DNA of 64,000 nucleotides from positions 99,549-163,548 of the forward strand of contig NZ_JBNPXI010000007.1 of assembly GCF_050433385.1 (NCBI RefSeq). Direction: 5' to 3'. Below, piece after piece: positions 17,892 to 26,103 of the stretch. The stretch's first letter is position 1. Each line of letters opens with the position of its first letter. Made by a program: the position numbers and the translations under genes. This DNA comes from Brassicibacter mesophilus. GTDB lineage: Bacteria; Bacillota; Clostridia; Tissierellales; Proteiniboraceae. The notes under the pieces are model-generated. The model was not told where the DNA came from, ran no database searches, and worked only from the letters and a program-made list of their open reading frames with translations.

Positions 17892-19190
17892 ATGAATCAA
17901 ACACAAACAAAGGGTTCAATAAAGATTTACAAAGGGAATGTAATCTTTACTAAAACACCTGAAGAGTTTGTAGTATTAGAGAATGGTTACATCATAGTTG
18001 AAGATAAAAAAGTTAAGCAGGTAGTAGCATCTATACCACAACAATATAAAGATATAAATGTTATTGACTTTGGTGATAAATTAATTATTCCTGGATTTGT
18101 TGATTTACACTTCCATGCTCCGCAATTTCCAAATAGAGGTCTTGGACTAGACAAAGAGCTTCTACCTTGGTTAGAACAATATACTTTCCCTGAAGAAGCT
18201 AAATACAAAGATTTAGATTATGCAAAAAAAGTTTACTCAAGAGTTGTTAAAGAAGTATGGAAACAAGGTACAACTCGTATAGTTCTATTTAGTAGCGTTC
18301 ATAAAGAATCAACAGGACTTTTATTTGATTTGTTTGATAAGTCGGGTTTAGGTGCTTATGTTGGAAAAGTAAATATGGATAGAAACTGCGCTGATTTCTT
18401 AGTGGAAGATACACAGAATTCTCTAAACGATACTGAAGATTTTATAAAAGACTATGTAGGTAAATCAGAGCTAGTTAAACCAATAATTACTCCTAGGTTT
18501 GTTCCAACTTGTACTCCTGAACTTATGAAGGGGCTAGGAGAATTAGCACAAAAATATAATGTTCCAATACAATCACACATTTCAGAAAATACAGGTGAAG
18601 TTGAATGGGTTAAAGAATTGCACCCAGAGCACCGTGATTATGCTAGCGTTTATGACTATTTTGGATTATTTGGACATAAACCAACTGTAATGGCTCATTG
18701 TATTCATAACACTGACGAAGAGATTGAAATGATGCGTAAAAATGGTGTTTATGCTGCTCACAGTCCTCACTCAAACTTAAATCTTTCAAGTGGTATTATG
18801 CCGGTTAGAAAATTCCTTGAAAGAGGAGTAAATGTTGGATTAGCTACAGATGTAAGTGGCGGGCACAAGGTATCTATAGCTAGTGTAATGGCTGTAGCTG
18901 CTCAGGCTTCTAAAATAAAATGGTTAGAAACTAATAAAGAACTAGATCCATTAACTACTTCTGAAGTATTCTATTTAGGTACTAAAGGAGGCGGAAGCTT
19001 CTTTGGCAAAGTAGGAAGTTTTGAAGAAAATTATGATTTTGATGCTCTTGTAATCGATGATAGTTCATTAGGTGACTTAGACCTGACAATCGAAGAGCGT
19101 CTTCAAAGATTTATATATATAGGTGATGACAGAAACATCATAGAAAGATATGTAGCTGGAAATAAAATTGATGAACCTTGTTTTGAATAA
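17892..19190 (+). CDS. guaD: Guanine deaminase
   Basis: Guanine deaminase converts guanine to xanthine in purine salvage and catabolism. The 432-residue amidohydrolase has the zinc-binding PGFVDLHFHAPQ motif near residue 72. The substrate segment FPNRGLGLD and LLPWLEQYTFPEE is specific to guanine deaminases. Further metal ligands are in QSHISEN near residue 232 and AHCIHNTDEE near residue 268, and the catalytic aspartate is in ATDVSGGH near residue 318. The start has an AAGGAG ribosome-binding site. It is monocistronic and convergent with an MFS gene across a shared terminator. Xanthine-handling genes are not adjacent. Confidence 0.95.
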   Translation: MNQTQTKGSIKIYKGNVIFTKTPEEFVVLENGYIIVEDKKVKQVVASIPQQYKDINVIDFGDKLIIPGFVDLHFHAPQFPNRGLGLDKELLPWLEQYTFPEEAKYKDLDYAKKVYSRVVKEVWKQGTTRIVLFSSVHKESTGLLFDLFDKSGLGAYVGKVNMDRNCADFLVEDTQNSLNDTEDFIKDYVGKSELVKPIITPRFVPTCTPELMKGLGELAQKYNVPIQSHISENTGEVEWVKELHPEHRDYASVYDYFGLFGHKPTVMAHCIHNTDEEIEMMRKNGVYAAHSPHSNLNLSSGIMPVRKFLERGVNVGLATDVSGGHKVSIASVMAVAAQASKIKWLETNKELDPLTTSEVFYLGTKGGGSFFGKVGSFEENYDFDALVIDDSSLGDLDLTIEERLQRFIYIGDDRNIIERYVAGNKIDEPCFE

Positions 19191-19204
19191 TAAGCATTAA
19201 CAAT

Positions 19205-19235
19205 AAAAAGAAGCCATTTTTACAGGCTTCTCTTT
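19205..19235. terminator. Bidirectional terminator between guanine deaminase and MFS genes
   Basis: Arms GAAGCC (19210-19215) and GGCTTC (19225-19230) are flanked by AAAAA and TCTTTT, so both convergent genes can use it. Confidence 0.8.
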
Positions 19236-19237
19236 TA

Positions 19238-20500
19238 TTATCCTTCAAGTATTTTATCTTCATTTATATGCTGTAAGGAGTTTTTCTTTTCGTACTTTTC
19301 TAAATTAAGCATAAAAATAGTTGAAACCACTCCGAATATACCAATCATAATCCATGCATGCTCAATAGTAACATGAGTTAAGATTTTACCCATCCCCCAA
19401 GGTCCAAGAGTATATCCCATACCAAATATTATAGGAAGTGCGGCACTCATTCTTCCTCTATGCGATGCTGGTGTATGATTAGCAATGAAAGGAGACGTAC
19501 TTATAGATAACAGTATCTCTCCTATTGTAAATATGAATACCGAAACAAAGAAAAATAGTAAAGTGTTTAAAAATCCTAGCATCCCAAATCCTATAGCATA
19601 TAAAAGTCCTCCATACGCCATAAGTCTTATGTTTTGAGCTTTTTCACCTAGTTTAGTTACAATTGGTGTAAAGAAAATAACTACAATACCATTAAAGCTG
19701 GCCATAATTCCATAGTAGTATGCACCATTAGATAGAAAGTTTTGATCTGAATGCAGTGGCATCAAAAATCCCCACTGAGAATAGACAAAGTTAAAGCCAA
19801 ATGTAATCAATGCAAAATATATAAGAATAGGTCTTCTCAGAAGAACTGAAATTATGGAACCTTCTTCTCTTTTTTCTAATACTCTCTCTTTATCTGTTAT
19901 CTGTTCCTCAGTTTTATGTATGGTCTCTTTAATGAAAATTGTTATTAGACTAAGTGATAAAAGTGCAGTAAGTGCATCCCCTATAAATATCCATGGTAAA
20001 TGATTCTTATATAATATACCTCCAATAAGAGGTCCAATAGCAAATCCAATATTCCAGCCCATATAAGATAAAGAATATGCCCCTTTTCTATTTTCAGGTG
20101 TTGTCAAATCTGCAATAAGAGAATCATGTGCTGGCCCTGCAGCCACCATTGAAGCTCCTGCGAGCATTATAACATATACCATATTCATAGATGGCTCCAT
20201 AAATCCACAGATAATATATAAAATTGCAGCAATTGTATCAAAAAATATAATGACCTTTTTTCTTCCTATAGTATCTGCTAGTTTTCCCCCTATAATAGAA
20301 GCTGGAAGATATAAAAACCCTGAAATACTCATATAGAATCCAGCTTCTTCACTTGATAATCCTACATTCTTTGTAAGTATAAAAGTAAGTAAAGGCATTA
20401 CAAAACATCCAAGTGCATTTACTATTCTGGATATGAATATTACATATACTTCCCTTGGTAACCCCTTGTACGGAGTTAATAAATCCTTAATTCTAGTCAT
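19238..20500 (-). CDS. MFS transporter, drug-efflux-like
   Basis: A 420-residue major facilitator with about 12 hydrophobic segments. The A-like loop GGKLADTIGRKKVIIFFD near residue 68 matches the MFS signature between segments 2 and 3, and YMGWNIGFAIGPLIGG near residue 146 resembles the motif C seen in proton-driven exporters. The second half repeats the pattern weakly. It resembles DHA1-type multidrug exporters such as MdtH/YqjV. The substrate is unknown. Expression is probably set by the unusual leader upstream, which holds a consensus promoter, a short ORF and two terminators. The start has a GGAGGG ribosome-binding site. Confidence 0.88.
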   Translation of the reverse strand: MTRIKDLLTPYKGLPREVYVIFISRIVNALGCFVMPLLTFILTKNVGLSSEEAGFYMSISGFLYLPASIIGGKLADTIGRKKVIIFFDTIAAILYIICGFMEPSMNMVYVIMLAGASMVAAGPAHDSLIADLTTPENRKGAYSLSYMGWNIGFAIGPLIGGILYKNHLPWIFIGDALTALLSLSLITIFIKETIHKTEEQITDKERVLEKREEGSIISVLLRRPILIYFALITFGFNFVYSQWGFLMPLHSDQNFLSNGAYYYGIMASFNGIVVIFFTPIVTKLGEKAQNIRLMAYGGLLYAIGFGMLGFLNTLLFFFVSVFIFTIGEILLSISTSPFIANHTPASHRGRMSAALPIIFGMGYTLGPWGMGKILTHVTIEHAWIMIGIFGVVSTIFMLNLEKYEKKNSLQHINEDKILEG

Positions 20501-20534
20501 CTTAATTTCCCTCCTATGTCAGATAAATATATAT

Positions 20535-20582
20535 AAAAAAGTCATGGACTGCATATTATATACACAGATAGCCCATGACTTT
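20535..20582 (-). terminator. Second leader terminator upstream of the MFS gene
   Basis: Arms AAAGTCATGG (20538-20547) and CCATGACTTT (20573-20582) are followed on the minus strand by a run of T. It lies about 35 bases before the MFS start codon, so it must be bypassed for expression from the leader promoter. Confidence 0.75.
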
Positions 20583-20614
20583 GAAAGCAAATAAATATAG
20601 TTCCTCATGTATCA

Positions 20615-20648
20615 TAAAAAAGCCACGGATTGATTACAAACCGTGGCT
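20615..20648 (-). terminator. First leader terminator upstream of the MFS gene
   Basis: Perfect 8-base arms AGCCACGG (20621-20628) and CCGTGGCT (20641-20648) are followed on the minus strand by TTTTTT. It could also end read-through from carB. Confidence 0.85.
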
Positions 20649-20699
20649 ATACATATCTTTCCAGTTGACTATATCAATAGACACAAACATCTATTAAAT

Positions 20700-20777
20700 C
20701 TATGACTGTATATCAAGGTCGTAATCTTTAAATATAAAACTTTTATTATCTGCTACGAAAACTATTTTAGCTTTCAT
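20700..20777 (-). CDS. Putative 25-residue leader peptide before the MFS gene
   Basis: A strong GGAGGTCGTGACTC ribosome-binding region precedes ATG at 20777. The ORF encodes a peptide starting MKAKIVFVADNK and ending KDYDLDIQS, then TAG. It lies between a consensus promoter and two terminators ahead of the MFS transporter, the layout of ribosome-controlled attenuators of resistance genes. The sequence AGGTCGT around its ribosome-binding site is the exact complement of ACGACCT inside the ORF, so its own translation start could be masked by folding. I know of no family for this peptide. It is too short for coding statistics, so it may be spurious. Confidence 0.5.
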   Translation of the reverse strand: MKAKIVFVADNKSFIFKDYDLDIQS

Positions 20778-20817
20778 GAGTCACGACCTCCAATACAAAA
20801 TTTATAATAACTATATA

Positions 20818-20846
20818 ATTATACTGTTAATTTATATTTTTGTCAA
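20818..20846 (-). promoter_or_regulatory. Consensus sigma-A promoter of the MFS leader
   Basis: On the minus strand TTGACA and TATAAT are separated by exactly 17 bases, starting 13 bases beyond the carB stop codon. Both hexamers are perfect. It would drive a leader of about 310 bases ending at the MFS gene. Confidence 0.88.
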
Positions 20847-20858
20847 ACATTTTGCATA

Positions 20859-23800
20859 CTATTTGAAATATTCATTTAATGCTCTATATTCTAACTTCTC
20901 ACCTTTCTCTAAAACATTTATAGCTTTTTTAAAAATACGAGCTGTTTCTATACTAGTAAACACAGGTATGTTATACTCTTGTGCTTTTTTTCTAATTCTA
21001 TAACCAGTTTTTCTTTCATCATCTCCGAGCGTTGGAGTATTAACAATCATACTAAGCTTCCCTTGCATTATCATATTTTCTATGTCAGAATACTTTATCT
21101 CCTCAGTTTTTATCCCATATTCCACTAAAACCCTGTTAGTTCCTTCTGAAGAATATATCTTAAACCCTAGATTTTGATAATCCTTCGCTATTTTTACCCC
21201 TTCTAGTTTATCAATATCATTTAAAGATATATATACTGCACCATCTACAGGTATTTTAATTCCTGAGCTTCTGAATGCCTTATATACAGCTTTATCTACG
21301 TCTGTATCTATCCCTAGTATTTCCCCTGTTGATTTCATCTCCGGTCCTAAATGAATATCAGCACCATTTATCTTTCTCGTTGAAAACACAGGAGCCTTGA
21401 CTGCATACAAATCTTGATTAGGTTTTAACCCAATCCCGTATGGCGAATTCTTAAGCTTCCTACCAATCATTGCCTCAAACGCAAGCTTAACCATTGGCAC
21501 TCCAGTAACTTTACTTAATATAGGAACTGTTCTAGATGCTCTAGGATTTACTTCTATCACATGTATTTCTTTTCCATCGTATACATACTGTATATTAATA
21601 AGTCCTATTGTTTTTAACTTTAAAGCTATTTTTGAAGTATAGTCAACTAGAGTCTCTATAACTTCTCTAGATAGGTTTATAGGTGGATATATGGTTATGC
21701 TGTCTCCAGAATGTATTCCCGTTCTCTCTACATGCTCCATAATACCCGGGATTAATATATCTTCTCCATCAGATACTGCGTCTACTTCTATTTCTATTCC
21801 TTTTACATACTTATCTATTAGAACTGGATGCTCAGATGAAAGTGATACTGCTTCAGTTATATACTCTTCAAGAGCACTCTTATCATAAACTACCTTCATT
21901 GCACGCCCACCTATTACATAAGAAGGTCTAACTACTACTGGATATCCTAGTTCTTCAGCTGCTTTGAAGGCTTCATTAGTGTTTATAACTGTAGTCCCGT
22001 CAGGACTAGATATACAGAGATCGTCAAGAAACTCACTAAACTTGCCTCTATCTTCAGCAAGATCAATGGATTCGAATGAAGTCCCAAGTATATTTATATT
22101 CTTTTTATACAGCTTTTCAGCTAAATTTAATGATGTTTGACCACCAAACTGAACTATTACTCCTTCTGGTTGTTCCTGCTCGATTATGTTCATCACATTT
22201 TCTATATTTAATGGCTCAAAGTATAATTTATCAGCTGTATCAAAGTCTGTACTCACCGTTTCAGGATTATTATTAATAATTATTGAACTATATCCACATT
22301 CTTTTATTGCTTTTACTCCATGTACACAGCAATAATCGAATTCTATACCCTGTCCTATTCTTATTGGCCCTGAACCTAACACTATTATTTTCTTTCCATC
22401 AGACATTATATTTTCATCTTCTTGTTCATAGCTCGAGTAGTAATAAGGTGTTTCCGCCTCAAACTCTCCACCGCACGTATCTACCATCTTGTATATTGGA
22501 TATATACTATTTTTCATTATCAAGTCATCTATCTGTTCTACACTTAGTCCTGATAACTCACTTATATAATCATTAAGAAATCCCATAGATTTAGCTTGGT
22601 ATAAGAGTTCTGCATTTAACTGTCCATATGCAATCTTATTCTCCATAGCTATAATGTTGTTCATTCCATTTAGAAACCATCTATCTATTTTTGTCTCATT
22701 AAATATCTTGTCCACAGTTATTTTCATTCTCAAGGCTTGAGCTATTGCAAAAATTCTTTCATCATCACATAATCTAATTTTAGTAATGATTTCTTTATGA
22801 CTTAATCTTGTTAACTTGTCTGTCTTTAATCCAGTAGATTTAACCTCTAGTGAACCTATAGCCTTTAGTAGTGCACTTTCAAAGCTTCTTCCAATAGCCA
22901 TCACTTCTCCTGTAGCCTTCATCTGAGTCCCTAGTGTTCTCGCTGTTTTTCTAAATTTATCAAAAGGCCATTTTGGTATTTTTACAACAACATAATCTAA
23001 TGTTGGTTCAAAGCAAGCACTTGAGCTTTTTGTAACATAATTTTTTAATTCAGCTAAGCTATAGCCGATGGCTATTTTAGCAGCTATCTTAGCTATGGGA
23101 TATCCAGCTGCCTTTGAAGCTAGAGCGCTAGAACGACTTACTCTAGGGTTAACCTCAATTACTATATATTTATCGCTATTAGGATCTAAAGCAAACTGTA
23201 CATTACATCCTCCTCTGATTTCAAGACTTCTAACTATTTTTATTGATGATTGTCTCAACATCTGATATTCCTTATCTCTTAAAGTCTGAGATGGAGCTAC
23301 TACTATACTATCACCAGTATGCACTCCCACAGGATCTATATTTTCCATATTGCATACTATTATACAGTTGTCATCATTATCTCTTATAACCTCATACTCA
23401 ATCTCTTTCCATCCTGCAACACTCTGCTCTAGCAGTATCTGTCCTATAGGACTGTTATTGATTCCACTAGTACATATTTCATCAAGCTCTTCATTATTAT
23501 TAGCAATGCCCCCTCCAGTTCCACCCAAAGTGTATGCTGGTCTTATTATTACTGGAAACCCGTTAACACTAGCAAAATCTCTACATTGTTCTAGGTTCGT
23601 AGCTATAATGCTGTTTGCTATGGGTTCTCTTATATTAATCATCTGCTCTTTAAATAACTCTCTATCCTCTGCTTTTTTTATAGATTCTACATCTATTCCT
23701 AACAGCTTTACATCATGCTTTTCTAATATTCCAGCTTTTTCAAGGTCCATAGCCAAGTTTAATGCAGTTTGCCCTCCAAAACCCGCAAGTATTCCATCAG

Positions 23801-24047
23801 GATGTTCTTTTTCGATTATTTTTTCCAGACATTCAACGGTTAAAGGCTCTATATATACTTTATCTGCTATATCAGCATCTGTCATTATAGTAGCAGGATT
23901 ACTATTGACAAGTACTGTTTCTATTCCTTCTTCTCTTACGGCCTTACAGGCTTGCGTTCCAGAGTAATCAAATTCTGCTGCTTGTCCAATGACTATTGGT
24001 CCTGACCCAATTATTATGACTTTCTTAACAGACTTGTTTATCGGCAT
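20859..24047 (-). CDS. carB: Carbamoyl-phosphate synthase large subunit
   Basis: CarB makes carbamoyl phosphate from bicarbonate, ATP and the ammonia supplied by CarA, for pyrimidine and arginine synthesis. The 1062-residue length is standard. The two homologous halves each start with an IIIGSGPIVIGQ or IVLGSGPIRIGQ dinucleotide-fold loop and hold an ATP-grasp domain with EVNPRVSRSSALASKA or EVNPRASRTVPILSK. The C-terminal allosteric MGS-like domain (MIVNTPTLGDDERKTGYRIRKKA) is present. Its start lies 23 bases inside the carA end, so the two are translationally coupled. The PyrR attenuator ahead of carA points to pyrimidine control. Confidence 0.98.
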   Translation of the reverse strand: MPINKSVKKVIIIGSGPIVIGQAAEFDYSGTQACKAVREEGIETVLVNSNPATIMTDADIADKVYIEPLTVECLEKIIEKEHPDGILAGFGGQTALNLAMDLEKAGILEKHDVKLLGIDVESIKKAEDRELFKEQMINIREPIANSIIATNLEQCRDFASVNGFPVIIRPAYTLGGTGGGIANNNEELDEICTSGINNSPIGQILLEQSVAGWKEIEYEVIRDNDDNCIIVCNMENIDPVGVHTGDSIVVAPSQTLRDKEYQMLRQSSIKIVRSLEIRGGCNVQFALDPNSDKYIVIEVNPRVSRSSALASKAAGYPIAKIAAKIAIGYSLAELKNYVTKSSSACFEPTLDYVVVKIPKWPFDKFRKTARTLGTQMKATGEVMAIGRSFESALLKAIGSLEVKSTGLKTDKLTRLSHKEIITKIRLCDDERIFAIAQALRMKITVDKIFNETKIDRWFLNGMNNIIAMENKIAYGQLNAELLYQAKSMGFLNDYISELSGLSVEQIDDLIMKNSIYPIYKMVDTCGGEFEAETPYYYSSYEQEDENIMSDGKKIIVLGSGPIRIGQGIEFDYCCVHGVKAIKECGYSSIIINNNPETVSTDFDTADKLYFEPLNIENVMNIIEQEQPEGVIVQFGGQTSLNLAEKLYKKNINILGTSFESIDLAEDRGKFSEFLDDLCISSPDGTTVINTNEAFKAAEELGYPVVVRPSYVIGGRAMKVVYDKSALEEYITEAVSLSSEHPVLIDKYVKGIEIEVDAVSDGEDILIPGIMEHVERTGIHSGDSITIYPPINLSREVIETLVDYTSKIALKLKTIGLINIQYVYDGKEIHVIEVNPRASRTVPILSKVTGVPMVKLAFEAMIGRKLKNSPYGIGLKPNQDLYAVKAPVFSTRKINGADIHLGPEMKSTGEILGIDTDVDKAVYKAFRSSGIKIPVDGAVYISLNDIDKLEGVKIAKDYQNLGFKIYSSEGTNRVLVEYGIKTEEIKYSDIENMIMQGKLSMIVNTPTLGDDERKTGYRIRKKAQEYNIPVFTSIETARIFKKAINVLEKGEKLEYRALNEYFK

Positions 24048-25116
24048 AGTTATCCTCCTTTATTAGCGTCATAAATTTGTCAAACAAATGTGCTGTATCT
24101 GTAGGTCCTGGAGCTCCCTCAGGATGAAATTGCACGGAAAAAACAGGGAGATTTATATGCTTCATCCCTTCCACTGTTCCATCATTAAGATTTGTATGAG
24201 TTATAACCATACCTTTATTCTTTATACTGTCAGCATCTACGCTGTATCCATGGTTCTGGGAGGTTATATACGCCCTCTTCCTCTCAATGTCATATACTCC
24301 ATGATTCCCACCGCGATGTCCATACTTCATTTTGTAGGTATCTCCCCCGAATGCAAGAGCTAGTATCTGATGACCTAGGCATATTCCAAATGTAGGTAAG
24401 CTATGAGCAAGTCTTCTTGCTGTATCTATAGCTCCTGTCAGAGTTTTCGGATCTCCAGGTCCATTACTTAATAGTATTCCCGAAGGGCTGCTCTCCATTA
24501 TTTGCTCATAAGTTGCATCATATGGAAATACTGTTATATCAAATCCTCTGCTTCTTAGATTATTAAGAATGTTAGCTTTTATGCCGAAATCTAATACTGC
24601 TATTCTTGGACCATCTCCCGCTAAGTGGACTATTTCATTAGTACTAACTTCCTTTACCCAATTATCATTTGCTTTTTCTTTCATTAAATATTTTTCAAGC
24701 TCACCAACTGAAAGTTCTTGGTTTGTTATTACACACTTTAAAGCTCCACTATTCCTTATTTTCTTAGTTATACTTCTTGTATCGACATCATATATACCAA
24801 CAACACCCTTGCTTTTTAACATATCGTCAAGCACACTTTCACTCATGTAATTTGAGGGGTTGTTAGATACAGCTTTCACAACAAACCCTTTTGCATAAAT
24901 ACTTCCAGACTCATTTTCTAAGACATTAGTACCATAATTTCCTATCAACGGATAAGTCATAGTTACTATTTGTCCTGCATATGAAGGATCTGTAAGAATT
25001 TCCTGATAGCCTGTCATTGACGTATTAAAAACAAGCTCACCAACAGAAACTCCAGAATGTCCAAAACCTTTTCCAACATACACAGTACCATCCTCAAGAT
25101 ATAATAATCCTATCAT
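24025..25116 (-). CDS. carA: Carbamoyl-phosphate synthase small (glutaminase) subunit
   Basis: CarA hydrolyses glutamine and passes ammonia to CarB. The 363-residue protein has the N-terminal small-subunit domain (VGELVFNTSMTGYQEILTDPSYAGQ) and a class I glutamine amidotransferase domain with nucleophile cysteine in GICLGHQILALAFGG and the His-Glu pair in VQFHPEGAPGP. A longer reading frame exists, but the chosen ATG at 25116 follows GGTAGGGGTGATAGA, and the upstream codons overlap the attenuator terminator, so they are not translated. It heads the carAB operon. Confidence 0.97.
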   Translation of the reverse strand: MIGLLYLEDGTVYVGKGFGHSGVSVGELVFNTSMTGYQEILTDPSYAGQIVTMTYPLIGNYGTNVLENESGSIYAKGFVVKAVSNNPSNYMSESVLDDMLKSKGVVGIYDVDTRSITKKIRNSGALKCVITNQELSVGELEKYLMKEKANDNWVKEVSTNEIVHLAGDGPRIAVLDFGIKANILNNLRSRGFDITVFPYDATYEQIMESSPSGILLSNGPGDPKTLTGAIDTARRLAHSLPTFGICLGHQILALAFGGDTYKMKYGHRGGNHGVYDIERKRAYITSQNHGYSVDADSIKNKGMVITHTNLNDGTVEGMKHINLPVFSVQFHPEGAPGPTDTAHLFDKFMTLIKEDNYADKQVC

Positions 25117-25149
25117 TCTATCACCCCTACCAGTATAATTTTGGGGCAT

Positions 25150-25186
25150 AAAAAATGCCCTTCTGGTTTTGGGCACAGAAAGGCAT
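25150..25186 (-). terminator. Attenuator terminator of the carAB leader
   Basis: Arms ATGCCTTTCTG and CAGAAGGGCAT on the minus strand pair over 11 positions (one G-U) and are followed by TTTTTT. It lies 34 bases before the carA start codon, downstream of a PyrR-binding sequence. Confidence 0.88.
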
Positions 25187-25220
25187 AGTTATCCTCTTAA
25201 AAGACAATCAACGATATCGC

Positions 25221-25247
25221 ATACCTTTCTAGCCTCTCTGGACCAGA
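25221..25247 (-). promoter_or_regulatory. PyrR-binding RNA element in the carAB leader
   Basis: The minus strand reads CCAGAGAGGCTAGAAAGG, which matches the established PyrR-binding loop core CCAGAGAGGCT...AAGG of pyr-operon leaders. When PyrR-UMP binds, the anti-antiterminator is held and the downstream terminator forms. This ties carAB to pyrimidine supply. Confidence 0.88.
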
Positions 25248-25271
25248 TTAAAGATAATTTTATTGTATAGA

Positions 25272-25300
25272 ATATTATCACTAAATTTGTTAACTGTCAA
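25272..25300 (-). promoter_or_regulatory. Sigma-A promoter of carAB
   Basis: On the minus strand TTGACA and TAATAT are separated by 17 bases, about 25 bases upstream of the PyrR element. Confidence 0.85.
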
Positions 25301-25388
25301 GACAAATTAACTGTTATTTATTCAGCTTAGATTTATAGATAACCAAGAAGGAACTTTGAACTTACTCATCTATAATATAATTTTAATA

Positions 25389-26030
25389 TTAATATCCAAG
25401 TTCCTTATTTACTATTATTACATGTATTCTGCCTGGTTTCATCTGTCTTCTTATAACCGTATATTCACTACATATTCTGTCATCACTTTTACAGTCCATA
25501 CAGTATCCTACTTTTGCACATGGAGTACTTTTATTCAATCTCTTTGCATTAGCCGGAGCAGAAGTCTCTCTGTTTCTTATAACAGCTTGGTCTAAGTCCT
25601 TCACTATTTTGTTTACTCCTACAACTACTATTACTTTATCTGGTCCATAAAGCATTGCTGCGACTCTATTTCCATTTCCATCAACATTATAAAGCTCTCC
25701 TCTTTCTGTTAAAGCATTGCTACTAGAAAAATATGCATCCGCTGAGAAGCTTTTTCTGTAAATATCCTTTATTTGCTCAGGAGTTAGTCCTTCAGCATAT
25801 CTGTCTAAAAAATTATATTTGCCATTTCTTAGCATCTCTATAATCCCAGTTTCAAACAATGTCATAGATCCGCCAACTGAAACTGTATCTCCTTCTTTAA
25901 TAAGTTGCTCAATTTTATTTATAGCTTCTTGTTCATTTTGAACAAAATAGCCATTCATATTATTTTTCTCAAGACTCTCAATGGTTCTTTTAACCCTTTC
26001 TCCAATTACAAAAGCAGCGTTATTATCCAT
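25389..26030 (-). CDS. LUD-domain protein (LutC/YkgG-like)
   Basis: This 213-residue protein belongs to the LUD family related to LutC, part of the lactate-utilisation iron-sulfur complex. Typical segments are GDTVSVGGSMTLFETGI near residue 50 and SADAYFSSSNALTERGELYNVDGNGNRVAAMLYGP near residue 100. A C-terminal cysteine group, STPCAKVGYCMDCKSDDRIC, suggests an iron-sulfur or metal site. No lutA or lutB partners lie nearby, so lactate use is not supported. Stand-alone forms of this type are common in Clostridia with unknown function. The chosen ATG follows AAAGGAG; an in-frame ATG 18 bases upstream precedes that signal. Confidence 0.85.
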   Translation of the reverse strand: MDNNAAFVIGERVKRTIESLEKNNMNGYFVQNEQEAINKIEQLIKEGDTVSVGGSMTLFETGIIEMLRNGKYNFLDRYAEGLTPEQIKDIYRKSFSADAYFSSSNALTERGELYNVDGNGNRVAAMLYGPDKVIVVVGVNKIVKDLDQAVIRNRETSAPANAKRLNKSTPCAKVGYCMDCKSDDRICSEYTVIRRQMKPGRIHVIIVNKELGY

Positions 26031-26103
26031 TATAATTACTCCTTTCATAGCTTTTTATTATAGTATAATATAAAACTATGAAAATTACACTGTATTAGTA
26101 CAC

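Noticed and set aside
22076..22576. Plus-strand open frames inside carB.
   Set aside because: They are antisense shadows of a well-conserved gene, with no ribosome-binding site and hydrophobic low-complexity translations.
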